A stretch of DNA of 64,000 nucleotides from Intestinimonas butyriciproducens (GTDB lineage Bacteria; Bacillota; Clostridia; Oscillospirales; Butyricicoccaceae), in contig NZ_JACJKW010000013.1 in the NCBI RefSeq assembly GCF_016901775.1, forward strand, positions 27,954-91,953. Direction: 5' to 3'. Of this stretch, positions 16,204 through 24,722 are shown one piece after another. The position numbers were made by a program, and so were the translations under genes. Position 1 is the first letter of the stretch. Every line of letters begins with the position of its first letter. Below the pieces are notes generated by a model. It ran no database searches. It was not told where the DNA came from and saw only the letters and a program-made list of their open reading frames with translations.

Positions 16204-16453
16204 AACCTTTCAGGCCCCGCTCCTGCCGGTCCATATCTTCCACCACGATATCAAAGATCTCTCCCAGCCCGGCACAGTACTCCAATACCTTCCAAGGGAT
16301 ATTGGTGTGAAAATGAATCTTGATCAGGTTTTCATCTCCCACAGCCAGCAAGCAGTCTCCGGGAATGTGATCTGTGATGTACTGGTGAATGGCATCCTCC
16401 GAAAGGTTTTCCCCTTCGATGAGCAGCTGCGTATCGTAACGATATTCCAGCAT
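16202..16453 (-). CDS. Stand-alone FakA/DAK-like C-terminal domain protein, 83 residues
   Basis: The sequence EYRYDTQLLIEG...GDCLLAVGDENLIKIHFHTNIPWKVLEYC...IFDIVVEDM matches the C-terminal domain of fatty-acid kinase FakA and related Dak-type proteins, without the kinase (DAK2) part. ATTAGGAGG precedes the ATG at 16453. It follows the dCMP deaminase gene by 10 bp and is surely co-transcribed. This domain in FakA helps bind the acyl-carrier partner; a free copy might bind a similar partner or a small ligand. It could also be a remnant of a larger gene. Confidence 0.7.
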   Translation of the reverse strand: MLEYRYDTQLLIEGENLSEDAIHQYITDHIPGDCLLAVGDENLIKIHFHTNIPWKVLEYCAGLGEIFDIVVEDMDRQERGLKG

Positions 16454-16463
16454 ATGTTTCCTC

Positions 16464-16949
16464 CTAATCTTCCAGCTTATAGATGCTGTCGTCGTTTTCC
16501 ACCCATTCCCACACCGGCACGGCCCGGATGTGTTTTTCCTTGTCCCGTGTGACCACCATTTCGATCCCCGCATTGATGATCAGCCGGCGGCACATGGCGC
16601 AGGACTCGGGATAATCGATCATCTCTCCTGTTTTCATATCCCGGCCGGCCAGATACAATGTGGCGCCGATCATGTCACTGCGCTGGGCAGAAATGATGGC
16701 ATTGGCCTCGGCATGCACCGACCGGCACAGCTCATACCGCTGTCCTGAGGGAATGTTCAGATGCTCCCGCATGCAAAAATTCATATCGGCGCAGTTTTTC
16801 CGTCCCCGGGGTGCACCGGTGTAACCCGTGGCCACAATCTCATCGTTTTTCACGATAATGGCTCCGTAATTCCGCCGCAGACAGGTACCCCGTTCCAGCA
16901 CGCTTTCGGCAATATCCAAATAATAATTCCGTTTATCGATCCGCTCCAT
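16464..16949 (-). CDS. comEB: Deoxycytidylate deaminase (ComEB-like)
   Basis: The 161-residue enzyme of the cytidine/dCMP deaminase family converts dCMP to dUMP for thymidylate synthesis. Zinc and catalytic residues are seen in SVHAEANAI (His and Glu) and PESCAMC (two Cys). The N-terminal RNYGAIIVKNDEIVATGYTGAPRG is typical of dCMP deaminases. Here the PCxxC motif reads SCAMC, as in several Clostridia. It is followed by the FakA-like mini-protein. Confidence 0.9.
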   Translation of the reverse strand: MERIDKRNYYLDIAESVLERGTCLRRNYGAIIVKNDEIVATGYTGAPRGRKNCADMNFCMREHLNIPSGQRYELCRSVHAEANAIISAQRSDMIGATLYLAGRDMKTGEMIDYPESCAMCRRLIINAGIEMVVTRDKEKHIRAVPVWEWVENDDSIYKLED

Positions 16950-16971
16950 CCCGCAGCCTCTTTTCTTTTTT

Positions 16972-17640
16972 CTAGTTTTGCTCCTGCAGCTGTCCCTCTT
17001 CCATCCGCAGCCGCCGCCCGGCCATGGCCGCTACCCCGGCATCGTGGGTGATGAGGACGATGGTATGCCCATTTTGGTTCATCCGGCGCAAAAGCTCCAT
17101 CACCTGCCGCCCCGAAGGGGGGTCCAGATTTCCGGTGGGCTCATCTGCCAGAATCAGCGGCGGATGGGCGGCAATGGCCCGGGCAATGGCCACCCGCTGC
17201 TGCTGGCCGCCGGAAAGCTCCCAGGGCCTGTGATGAGCCCGGCGGGAAAGCCCCACCTGCTCCAAAGCCAGCCGGGAAAGCTCCCGCCGCTTTTCTCCGT
17301 CCATTCCCCGGAACACCAAGGGCAGTTCCACATTTTCCTGGGCGGTGAGGGAGGACACCAGATTGAAACTTTGGAACACAAAGCCGATTTCCCGGTTGCG
17401 CAAAACAGCTTTCTCCCTGCCGGACAACCGCCCCACCGGCACGCCGTCCAGCAAATACTCCCCTTGGGTGGGATCGTCCAGACAGCCCAGAATGTTCATC
17501 AATGTGGTTTTGCCGCTGCCCGAGGGACCGATGACCGCCACAAATTCTCCCGTGTCCACCTGCAGCTCCACATCCCGCAGCGCGTCTACCCGCAGATGGC
17601 CCTTGCCATAGGTCTTGGTCACATGGTGCAGAGTAAGCAT
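16972..17640 (-). CDS. ABC transporter ATP-binding protein (MacB/LolD type), without adjacent permease
   Basis: The 222-residue ATPase has Walker A GPSGSGKTT, the Q-loop in FVFQSFNLV, signature [15 protein letters not shown], Walker [13 protein letters not shown] and the switch His in LITHDAG. It belongs to the family that partners FtsX/MacB-type permeases. No permease gene touches it; the nearest such permease, at 20308-22917, has its own ATPase. AGGAGGAAAGG precedes the ATG. It may act with a distant permease or be a leftover. Confidence 0.85.
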   Translation of the reverse strand: MLTLHHVTKTYGKGHLRVDALRDVELQVDTGEFVAVIGPSGSGKTTLMNILGCLDDPTQGEYLLDGVPVGRLSGREKAVLRNREIGFVFQSFNLVSSLTAQENVELPLVFRGMDGEKRRELSRLALEQVGLSRRAHHRPWELSGGQQQRVAIARAIAAHPPLILADEPTGNLDPPSGRQVMELLRRMNQNGHTIVLITHDAGVAAMAGRRLRMEEGQLQEQN

Positions 17641-17740
17641 TTGCCTTTCCTCCTATTATAAGCGCCCGCCTGTTCAAATTCAATCTTCTCTTTAGCTTTT
17701 CCCACCATCTCCCTTTCTATGCTGCAAAAAAGCTCCGGGC

Positions 17741-17874
17741 GGCGAGCCGCCGCTCCCGTTGCTCTCTTTGTCCTGGGTGGTTGTATACACCCAGGCAAAG
17801 AAAGTTTGCCTGCCAGGCACCGGGCCGCCCCTTGCGCCCCCCAAAGTGGCTTTCGCCACTTTGGGGGCACGCTC
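17741..17874. repeat. Terminator-nested structured repeat, copy 4 (divergent)
   Basis: This shares its middle part (GGCGGCGAGCCGCCGCTCCC and CAGGCAAAGAAAGTTTGCCT) with copy 3 at 36206-36437, but lacks the conserved ACGCACAGGTCGC loop. It also has a CCCCCAAAGTGGC/GCCACTTTGGGGG hairpin. It is flanked by a partial duplication (AGCTCCGGGC at 17731-17740) of the terminator at 17875-17904. Confidence 0.65.
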
Positions 17875-17904
17875 AAAGCTCCGGGCCATAGACCCGGAGC
17901 TTTT
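17875..17904 (-). terminator. Terminator of the threonine synthase-like gene
   Basis: AAAGCTCCGGG/CCCGGAGCTTT stem directly after the stop codon on the minus strand. Its arm is duplicated at 17731-17740 on the far side of repeat copy 4. Confidence 0.7.
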
Positions 17905-17907
17905 CTT

Positions 17908-19002
17908 TCAATAATCGGATTTCAGCCCGGCCCCGCACATGGTGATCAGGCAATCTTCCATGGCGTTTCCCTGGTCCTGCTGGGCCAGATAGGCGGCATA
18001 ATTGGCTGCTGTGGTATGTTCGCAATAGATTCCTTTCCGGGCCAGAATTTCTCTTGCTTCCAAAATTCTGTCCTCCGGCGCGTGAATGAACTGTACCGGA
18101 TATTTTTTGGCATAAGCCAGAATCTCCCGACCCCGCATGGGAACACCGATGGCAATCCCCTCGGCCAGGGTGGGCTGGGGCGTCACCCGGACAGGATCTG
18201 TTTCTCCCCTCTCGGCCCCTTGCAGCAGCGGGTCACAATGCTCGCTCTGCACCGCCCAGACCTGGGGCATCCGGGAAATGACCCCGCTTTCCAGCAAATG
18301 CTCCAGAGCCAGCATGGCGCCCAGAAACAGGGTGCCATTTCCCACCGGGATCACAAGATTCCGGGGAATGCGGTGAAGCTGTTCCCACACCTCATAAATA
18401 TAAGTTTTCGTTCCTTCATAGAAAAAGGGGTTATATACATGATTTGCGTAATAGACCCCTTCCCGCTCCACCTTTTCCCGGCAAACCTCAGCGCAATGAT
18501 CCCGATTGCCCGGCACCACCGTACACTCAGCTCCATGGGCCCGGATCATGGCGATCTTTTTAGGAGAGGTGCCTTCTGGCACGAAGATTTCGCAATCGAT
18601 TCCAGCCCGGGCCGCATAGGCGGCGACGCTGTTGCCCGCGTTTCCGCTGCTGTCCTGCACCACCCGCTTCACTCCCAGCTCTTTGCAGTGGGCTATGAGC
18701 ACAGCGGCCCCCCGGTCCTTATAGGACAAAGTGGGCATAAAATAGTCCATCTTCAAAAGCACATTCTGGGTAAGAGGAATCACCGGCGTCATTCCTTCCC
18801 CCAGTGAGACTTGTCTCCAGGCCTCCCCGGACAGCGCCATGAACCTGCGATACCGGAAGATGCTCCACTCATCCCTGTCCACATCTTCCGGAGAGAACCG
18901 GGGCGGTACAAAATCCAGGTCCCACAAGCCGCCGCATTCGCATTTGGGCTGCATGGTATGAATGCTCACCCTTTTCCCGCATTTGGAACAGACAAAATCC
19001 AT
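17908..19002 (-). CDS. thrC: Threonine synthase-like PLP enzyme
   Basis: The 364-residue fold-type II PLP enzyme converts O-phosphohomoserine to threonine. It starts with a zinc-ribbon-like segment (CSKCGKRV...PKCECGG) seen in many threonine synthases. The Schiff-base lysine lies in TLSYKDRGA and the phosphate-binding loop in SSGNAGNSVAAYA. A glycine-rich loop IPVGNGTLFLG follows. The short length and N-terminal ribbon fit the class that lacks the long plant-type regulatory extension. A related cysteate or other beta-replacing enzyme cannot be excluded. AGGAGGATGA precedes the ATG. Confidence 0.8.
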   Translation of the reverse strand: MDFVCSKCGKRVSIHTMQPKCECGGLWDLDFVPPRFSPEDVDRDEWSIFRYRRFMALSGEAWRQVSLGEGMTPVIPLTQNVLLKMDYFMPTLSYKDRGAAVLIAHCKELGVKRVVQDSSGNAGNSVAAYAARAGIDCEIFVPEGTSPKKIAMIRAHGAECTVVPGNRDHCAEVCREKVEREGVYYANHVYNPFFYEGTKTYIYEVWEQLHRIPRNLVIPVGNGTLFLGAMLALEHLLESGVISRMPQVWAVQSEHCDPLLQGAERGETDPVRVTPQPTLAEGIAIGVPMRGREILAYAKKYPVQFIHAPEDRILEAREILARKGIYCEHTTAANYAAYLAQQDQGNAMEDCLITMCGAGLKSDY

Positions 19003-19105
19003 CGTTCATCCTCCTTTTCGCCAAACCATTCCGGCCTTTCTCCTTTCATAATATAAAACCTGCTCTCTCTTTTCAAGGAAAATCCCTGAATCGAGGAGCA
19101 AAGCC

Positions 19106-19135
19106 AAAATGGGCCCGGGAAACTTCCCGAGCCCA
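19106..19135 (-). terminator. Intrinsic terminator of the glycosyltransferase gene
   Basis: TGGGCTCGGGAA/TTCCCGGGCCCA stem with a T-run on the minus strand, 7 bp after the stop codon. Confidence 0.75.
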
Positions 19136-19141
19136 CTGTAT

Positions 19142-20221
19142 TTATCCGGCCCTTTGTACCGAAGGAGCCTGCAAAACATCCATCAATTTTCCCAGATCCA
19201 TTCCCGCCTGCAAACGGGCCATGTTCCGCCCCATTTCCTCCAAGTCGCCCTTTTGACACAGGGCGTCCTCGATCAGCCAGGACATGGCCTTGGGGTTTTC
19301 CGGAAGCACCAGGCCGATTTTCTCGTTTTTCAAAAAGGCACCATTTTCCTTTTCCTGCTCCAAGGTGGGATGGAAAGCAAACAAGGGCACTTGGGCGGCC
19401 ATGGCCTCAAACAAAGTGAGCCCACCGGGCTTTGAAAGCATCAGGCTGGCTCGGCGCAGATACTTGTCCACCTGGTTTGTAAACCCCAGCACCTCCACCT
19501 GGGGATGCACCCCCTGAAGCTTTGCATAAAGCTCTTTGTTTTTTCCGGTGATGACGGTAATGTGCACCCCGGGAATCCGGGCCAGATTCCGATAAAATTC
19601 CGGATCTTCCGGCATCAGCCCCAGGCCGCCGCCCATCACCAGCACTTCCTTCTCCCTTTTTTCCTCTTTATCAGCCGGATAGAACCCAGGCCGCACCGGA
19701 ATACCGGTAACCAGTACCTGCTGGGGGTCGATCCCCTTTTTCATCAGTTCCCGGAATGTCTTTTGAGACGGCACACAGTACAGGTCCACATGGGGAGCGA
19801 TCCATTCGCTGTGACAGCGGATGTCGGTAACGCAGCTGATCAGCTGAAATCCCCCATGTCTTCCTTTGTATTCCGAAGCCAGACGGGTGCAAAGAGGCAG
19901 AGTGGAAAGGATCACCTGGGGCGTTGCTTCCTGCATCAGCCGGTGCAGGGTCCTGAGAAATTTGCCCTGGGCTGGAACCGGCATGGCCGGGCCTTCCCGA
20001 TCCAAAGAGCGGTACAGGCGGTTGAACACCGGCCCGCCGTGACGGGCTACCATGGCAAACATTTTATAGATGCCCCGGCTTTTCCCCGGGAAAGTCTCTT
20101 CCACCAGATCGGCCACCCGGACCTGGGCCTGAGGGAACGCCGAACGGATATGCTCTTCCAGGGCCAGAGCAGCACTCTGATGCCCCATACCGAATTTTCC
20201 CGTCAAAATCAAAATGTTCAT
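19142..20221 (-). CDS. Family 28 glycosyltransferase (UgtP/MGDG-synthase-like)
   Basis: The 359-residue GT-B fold enzyme begins MNILILTGKFGMGHQSAALAL, the N-terminal loop of processive diacylglycerol glucosyltransferases and plant MGDG synthases. The donor-binding C-lobe is visible as LVMGGGLGLMPE, then LSKPGGLTLFEAMAAQVPLFAF, the family 28 UDP-sugar motif. It likely transfers glucose or galactose from UDP-sugar to diacylglycerol on the inner membrane face, making glycolipid or a lipoteichoic-acid anchor. It is monocistronic. Confidence 0.82.
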   Translation of the reverse strand: MNILILTGKFGMGHQSAALALEEHIRSAFPQAQVRVADLVEETFPGKSRGIYKMFAMVARHGGPVFNRLYRSLDREGPAMPVPAQGKFLRTLHRLMQEATPQVILSTLPLCTRLASEYKGRHGGFQLISCVTDIRCHSEWIAPHVDLYCVPSQKTFRELMKKGIDPQQVLVTGIPVRPGFYPADKEEKREKEVLVMGGGLGLMPEDPEFYRNLARIPGVHITVITGKNKELYAKLQGVHPQVEVLGFTNQVDKYLRRASLMLSKPGGLTLFEAMAAQVPLFAFHPTLEQEKENGAFLKNEKIGLVLPENPKAMSWLIEDALCQKGDLEEMGRNMARLQAGMDLGKLMDVLQAPSVQRAG

Positions 20222-20307
20222 TCTTTGTTCCCTCCTTGTGTTTTTAGTATAACAGCCCCTTCTTACAGCTCTCTTACGGGAATCCTTACAACTTTCTTAA
20301 ACTCATA

Positions 20308-22917
20308 TCAGATGTTTTCCTGGCGCAAACCATCGATGATGTTCTGTTTTCCCACCTTCCGGCTCCCATAGAGCATGGTGATGCCCACCACCAGATAAAC
20401 TGCGGCCACCGCAATGACCACGCTTCCCCAAGGGACAAAGAATCCAAAACCAAAGTTCCGGTCTACCGTGCGGTACAGCAGCACCATTACCAAAAAACTG
20501 AGGGGCAAACCGTAAAACAGCGCCTTGAGTCCATAGAACAGGGATTCATATTTCATCATCTGGCTGAAGGCCTGGGGCGTCATGCCTACGCTTTTCAACA
20601 TGGCAAATTCCCGTTTGCGCAAAGCAATGCTGGTGGAAATGGTGTTGAAAATATTGGCCACACTGATCAGGGCCAGCAGCACCACAAATCCATAAGTGAA
20701 CACCTGGAGAATGATGGTCAGGCTCTCGCCGGCCTGGCGCTGCTCCGCCATGTTGCTGATAAAGATTCCTCTCTGGGTGCTGTCCGCTATCTGCTCTTCC
20801 AGGCTTTCGGCCAAAGCATCCGGGTCCTGGCTGGTAAAGAACATCTGCGTTCTGACGCTGTAACCTGGCTCCCCGGCAGGGGAAAGCGCCTGCATCAGGC
20901 TTTCCAGGGCATCTTCCTTCATCACCAGCACCATGGCCAGGGGATCTTCCAGATATTCCGGCATCCCCTGGGGCATCACATCGGTGGTGGCTGCAACGGT
21001 GATATTCTGAGAGGCCCCCGTTTCCATCCTGCCCTCACTGTCATAACCGGTGATCTGTTCTGCACTTACCTGATCGCCTGCTTCCAGATGAAAAGCCTGG
21101 TATTTTTCAAACTGGTAGCCTTTCCGCTGCTGGACGGTATTCACCAGCACGGCCCCCTGCCCCAGGTCCCCCTGAACGCCGGCCTTCTCCAGATAAGCCT
21201 CCATGGTTTTGTCGTCCAAAGCCATGAGATACAGCCCGGTCTCAAAACTTGTTTCCTTTTCCATTCCCTCGGGAAGCCGGTTCAGCGTTTCCTCTGTCAG
21301 CTGCTCTTTCGTCAAAGCAATGCGGACATTTTCCGCCCTTTGACTCATGGATGCATCATCGGCCAACCCATCCTGGGCCAGCTGCCCGAAAAGCTGCTTT
21401 TGGGCCTGGGTCTCTTCCGGCGTATCCCCATAGGCCGAAACATACACATCGTAATTCACCCCGCTGAGGGTCATGGAATAGGCCCTTTGCAGATAGGCGG
21501 AAAAGCTGGAAGCGGTGAGAAACAGCACCACACTGATCACCAGAGAAAAGACGGTAGCCCGGTAGCGTCCCCGGTTGCGCTTTAAGTTTTTCAGCCCCAG
21601 ATCGGCGGGAAAACCGAAAATCCAGCGGGTCAGCGGAGATGTGCGCACCGTCCGCTGGCGCAGTTTGATGTCTCCCGTCTGCCGGATGGCCTCAATGGCC
21701 GAAATGCGGGAAGCCTTCCGGGCAGGAATATAAGCGGAAATAAAGATGGTCAAAGCGGAAAGCGCCACGGCCAGCGCCATGGAAGCCCAACGGATGGTCA
21801 CGCGAAGATCGGCTTCCATCCCGAAGGACTCCCGCATCATAGGACTGATGCAGGAAAAGGTGATGCCGATGCCCAGAATGCCTCCCAACAGTCCCAAAGG
21901 AATGGCCACAGCCCCCAGCACCGCTCCTTCGAAAAAGACGCTGGCGCTTTTCTGCTGCCGGGTGGCGCCCACGCTGGAGAGCATCCCCAGATACCGGCTG
22001 CGCTCGGAAAGAGAGATGGCAAAGGCATTGTAAATCAAAGACACCGACCCGATCATGATGATGACCACTACAATGGCAATGAGGATATACAAAGTATTCA
22101 TGGTGGCGCCGTCATTGACCACCCCCATGGTGCGCAGCAAAGCATTGTTGAAGTACACCTGCCCCTGGCCGTCCAGACCCGCTTTCTCACCGGTGTCCTT
22201 GGCCTGCTGGAAAATTTCCGCCGTCACCTGTCTGACCTTCATCTGCATGGTCAAAGGCTCCTGCTCCGGCTGCAAAAGGCCATAGATCTCGTAGCCTGCG
22301 GCGTTATGGTTCAGTCCCATCTGAGAAAAAGTGCCCACGATGGTAAAAGACAAGGCCTCTCCGCTTTTCTCAAAGACCTCCTCCGGGTTTAACCGGCTCT
22401 GATCGGCATATTCCACCGGCATACCGCTTTGAATGCCCCTCCGCATGCCCTGGGGCAAACGGATGGTGTCGCCGATCTTATACTGCTCATTGTCCTGAAG
22501 GAAGGAAGAAAGCACAATCACTTCCCCTTCTTTTTCCGGCATACGCCCGTCTTCCAGCTTCATGGGCAAAAGAGAAAAGCCGTTTTCATCGTAATTCTGC
22601 CAATAGAGATAGGGTCTGGACTCCCTTCCCGGGTCGGGCAGGGCCAGATAGCCCACATTGTAATGGCACCCCGCCAGAGCATTGTCCGGAGACTTTTCCA
22701 GCTGGTCGGCCTGCTCCCGGGTGATGTTCACATATTTCACCTGCCAATCCCCGGTGCGGGCCAGGGTATCCCGGCGGGCCAGATCCATAAAGGAACCGGT
22801 GAAGGTGGAAACCGCCGTAAGCATGGCCACCGAAATGACAATGCCCAGCACCGTCACCAGTGTCCGCCGCTTGTTCAGCAGCATATGGCGCAAAGTGAGT
22901 TTTTGAATCACATTCAT
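20308..22917 (-). CDS. FtsX/MacB-like ABC transporter permease (8-10 helix)
   Basis: The 869-residue permease has one N-terminal helix, a large extracytoplasmic MacB-PCD-like domain, then two FtsX triple-helix modules (about residues 270-400 and 745-855). This is the duplicated architecture of exporters of peptides, lipids or antibiotics in Firmicutes. The motif SERSRYLGMLSSVGATRQQ and its partner LRKREFAMLKSVGMTPQAFSQM are the paired coupling regions. It overlaps its ATPase gene by ATGA. The adjacent two-component genes suggest induced expression; substrates of such systems are often antimicrobial peptides, which is not shown here. Confidence 0.87.
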   Translation of the reverse strand: MNVIQKLTLRHMLLNKRRTLVTVLGIVISVAMLTAVSTFTGSFMDLARRDTLARTGDWQVKYVNITREQADQLEKSPDNALAGCHYNVGYLALPDPGRESRPYLYWQNYDENGFSLLPMKLEDGRMPEKEGEVIVLSSFLQDNEQYKIGDTIRLPQGMRRGIQSGMPVEYADQSRLNPEEVFEKSGEALSFTIVGTFSQMGLNHNAAGYEIYGLLQPEQEPLTMQMKVRQVTAEIFQQAKDTGEKAGLDGQGQVYFNNALLRTMGVVNDGATMNTLYILIAIVVVIIMIGSVSLIYNAFAISLSERSRYLGMLSSVGATRQQKSASVFFEGAVLGAVAIPLGLLGGILGIGITFSCISPMMRESFGMEADLRVTIRWASMALAVALSALTIFISAYIPARKASRISAIEAIRQTGDIKLRQRTVRTSPLTRWIFGFPADLGLKNLKRNRGRYRATVFSLVISVVLFLTASSFSAYLQRAYSMTLSGVNYDVYVSAYGDTPEETQAQKQLFGQLAQDGLADDASMSQRAENVRIALTKEQLTEETLNRLPEGMEKETSFETGLYLMALDDKTMEAYLEKAGVQGDLGQGAVLVNTVQQRKGYQFEKYQAFHLEAGDQVSAEQITGYDSEGRMETGASQNITVAATTDVMPQGMPEYLEDPLAMVLVMKEDALESLMQALSPAGEPGYSVRTQMFFTSQDPDALAESLEEQIADSTQRGIFISNMAEQRQAGESLTIILQVFTYGFVVLLALISVANIFNTISTSIALRKREFAMLKSVGMTPQAFSQMMKYESLFYGLKALFYGLPLSFLVMVLLYRTVDRNFGFGFFVPWGSVVIAVAAVYLVVGITMLYGSRKVGKQNIIDGLRQENI

Positions 22918-23597
22918 TGCATTTTCACCTCATCCCTGGAGATGCGGCCGTCTTCAATGGAGATGATCCGATCGGCCTGGAGGGCAATGCGCTCATCGTG
23001 GGTGATGACGATCAATGTCTGCTGATATTCTTTGTGAAACATTTTTAGAAGCCCGATGATCTCGGCGCTGTTTTTGCTGTCCAGGTTGCCGGTGGGCTCG
23101 TCGGCCAGCACAATGGCCGGGTTGTTGATCAGTGCCCGTCCGATGGATACCCGCTGCTGCTGGCCCCCGGACAGCTGATTGGGCAGATGCCGCAGCCGGT
23201 TTTGCAGCCCCAGGCTTTGCACCAGCTCCGAAAGGCGCTTTTCATCCACCTTGTGCCCATCCAGAAGCAGGGGCAATGTGAGATTTTCCTCCACATTGAG
23301 CACGGGGATCAGGTTGTAAAACTGATAGATCAGCCCGATCTGCCGCCGGCGGAACACCGCCAGTTTGCTTTCGTTCAGCTGGTAAATGTGGGTGTTCTCC
23401 ACATAAACTTTTCCTCCGGATGGCCGGTCCACTCCTCCTAATATATGAAGCAAGGTGGATTTTCCCGAGCCGGAGGGGCCGATGATGGCCACAAACTCCC
23501 CTTTCTTTACCGAAAAACTCACATCGTCCAAGGCCCGCACCCGGGTCTCCCCTTTGCCATATACCTTGGAAAGATGTTCTACGCGCAAAATTTCCAT
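22914..23597 (-). CDS. ABC transporter ATP-binding protein (partner of the FtsX-like permease)
   Basis: The 227-residue ATPase has Walker [12 protein letters not shown], signature [15 protein letters not shown], Walker [13 protein letters not shown] and the switch His in VITHDERI. It belongs to the LolD/MacB class. The 3' end overlaps the permease gene by 4 bp, so the two subunits are made together. The promoter region at 23635-23689 is studded with GTGAC boxes that probably bind the neighbouring response regulator. Confidence 0.92.
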   Translation of the reverse strand: MEILRVEHLSKVYGKGETRVRALDDVSFSVKKGEFVAIIGPSGSGKSTLLHILGGVDRPSGGKVYVENTHIYQLNESKLAVFRRRQIGLIYQFYNLIPVLNVEENLTLPLLLDGHKVDEKRLSELVQSLGLQNRLRHLPNQLSGGQQQRVSIGRALINNPAIVLADEPTGNLDSKNSAEIIGLLKMFHKEYQQTLIVITHDERIALQADRIISIEDGRISRDEVKMQ

Positions 23598-23634
23598 GCC
23601 GCGCCCTCCCTATCTGTACTAACATGATGGGTAC

Positions 23635-23689
23635 AGTATACCTGCTGCAAGTGACATTGCCGTGACTTTCTTTGTGACAATTTGGTCAC
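23635..23689 (-). promoter_or_regulatory. Promoter with GTGAC-box array upstream of the ABC exporter operon
   Basis: The -10 is TATACT (plus-strand 23635-23640); the -35 position (ACGGCA) is poor. On the plus strand GTGAC occurs at 23651, 23662 and 23674, i.e. 11 and 12 bp apart, plus an inverted GTCAC at 23685-23689. Helical-turn spacing over a weak -35 is typical of OmpR-family activation. Confidence 0.55.
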
Positions 23690-23716
23690 AAAAAAGCCGG
23701 GGAACATTCCCCGGCT
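23690..23716 (-). terminator. Intrinsic terminator of the two-component operon
   Basis: AGCCGGGGAA/TTCCCCGGCT perfect 10-bp stem followed on the minus strand by a T-run. Confidence 0.85.
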
Positions 23717-23723
23717 GAAAGGG

Positions 23724-24722
23724 TCACACCGCTTCCTGATGGTAAAACCGAATGACAAAATGCCCGCCCGGCCCGGGCAGCGCCGCAATATCTCCATTCT
23801 GCCCATTGAGAAAACTGCGGGTCATGGCCAGGCCAATGCCCACGCTGCCAGCGGCGGCATTTTTCCCCCGGTAAAACCGCTGGAACACATAGGGCACTTC
23901 TTCCCGGGGAATCCCCTCCCCGGAATCCAGGATCACCAGCTGGGTATACAGGGGATTGTCCTGTACCCGCACCTGGATCAGTCCCCCTTCCGGCGTGTGT
24001 TCCATGCAGTTTTTCAGCACATTCAAAAAAGCTTCCACCGTCCACTGTTTGTCGCAGAAAAGGAGTGTGTTTGTGTCTCCTGTGATTTTCACATCGATCC
24101 CCTTGATATCCAGGGGGATCTGAATGGGCTCCAGAGCCTTGCGCAGCAGATCGTCCACCGCTTCCGGCTTTCTGGCAAACCGGATGGCCCCGCCGTCCAC
24201 CTTGGCCAGTTTCAGCAAGGAGGACACCAGCCACTGGATCCTCTGAAGCTGGGAAGCGATGCTGCGGGCAAATTCCTGCCGCTTCTCTTTTTCCAGTTCC
24301 TCCTGCCGAAGGAGATCGGTCATCATCAACATGGAGGTAATGGGAGTCTTCAGCTGGTGAGAGATGTTGGAGATGGCATCGGAAAGCGCCTGCCGCTCCC
24401 GTTGGATGATGTCCCTCTGTTCCGACAGTCGCAGCACCACTTTATAGATCTCGGTGCGGAGAAGACCCATTTCTCCTTCCTTGTGATCCTGAATGTCCAG
24501 GGAGAAATCTCCGGCCGCCACCTGCTGAAGATAGTCGTTCAGCTGTTGGATCTGCCGGTAGCGCAGACGCTGAAAGCCCATGGAAATGGCAATGAGCAGC
24601 AAAAAGCCAAACAAGAAGGCAGGCACCGCCTGAGGGGCCCACAAAGAGACCAATCCGGTGACCATCCCCGCCGCCAGGGCCTGAACCAAAAAATAATAAA
24701 ACAATTCCCGGTTGCGTATCAT
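23724..24722 (-). CDS. Sensor histidine kinase
   Basis: The 332-residue kinase has two closely spaced membrane helices (about residues 8-28 and 33-50) with almost no outside loop, a HAMP-like linker, the phospho-acceptor H122 in SNISHQLKTPITS, the N-box LNVLKNCMEHT, G1 LDSGEGIP, the F-box YVFQRFYRG and G2 GIGLAMTR. The intramembrane-sensing form is typical of kinases that work with ABC exporters of antimicrobial peptides. It overlaps the response-regulator gene by 4 bp. Confidence 0.92.
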   Translation of the reverse strand: MIRNRELFYYFLVQALAAGMVTGLVSLWAPQAVPAFLFGFLLLIAISMGFQRLRYRQIQQLNDYLQQVAAGDFSLDIQDHKEGEMGLLRTEIYKVVLRLSEQRDIIQRERQALSDAISNISHQLKTPITSMLMMTDLLRQEELEKEKRQEFARSIASQLQRIQWLVSSLLKLAKVDGGAIRFARKPEAVDDLLRKALEPIQIPLDIKGIDVKITGDTNTLLFCDKQWTVEAFLNVLKNCMEHTPEGGLIQVRVQDNPLYTQLVILDSGEGIPREEVPYVFQRFYRGKNAAAGSVGIGLAMTRSFLNGQNGDIAALPGPGGHFVIRFYHQEAV

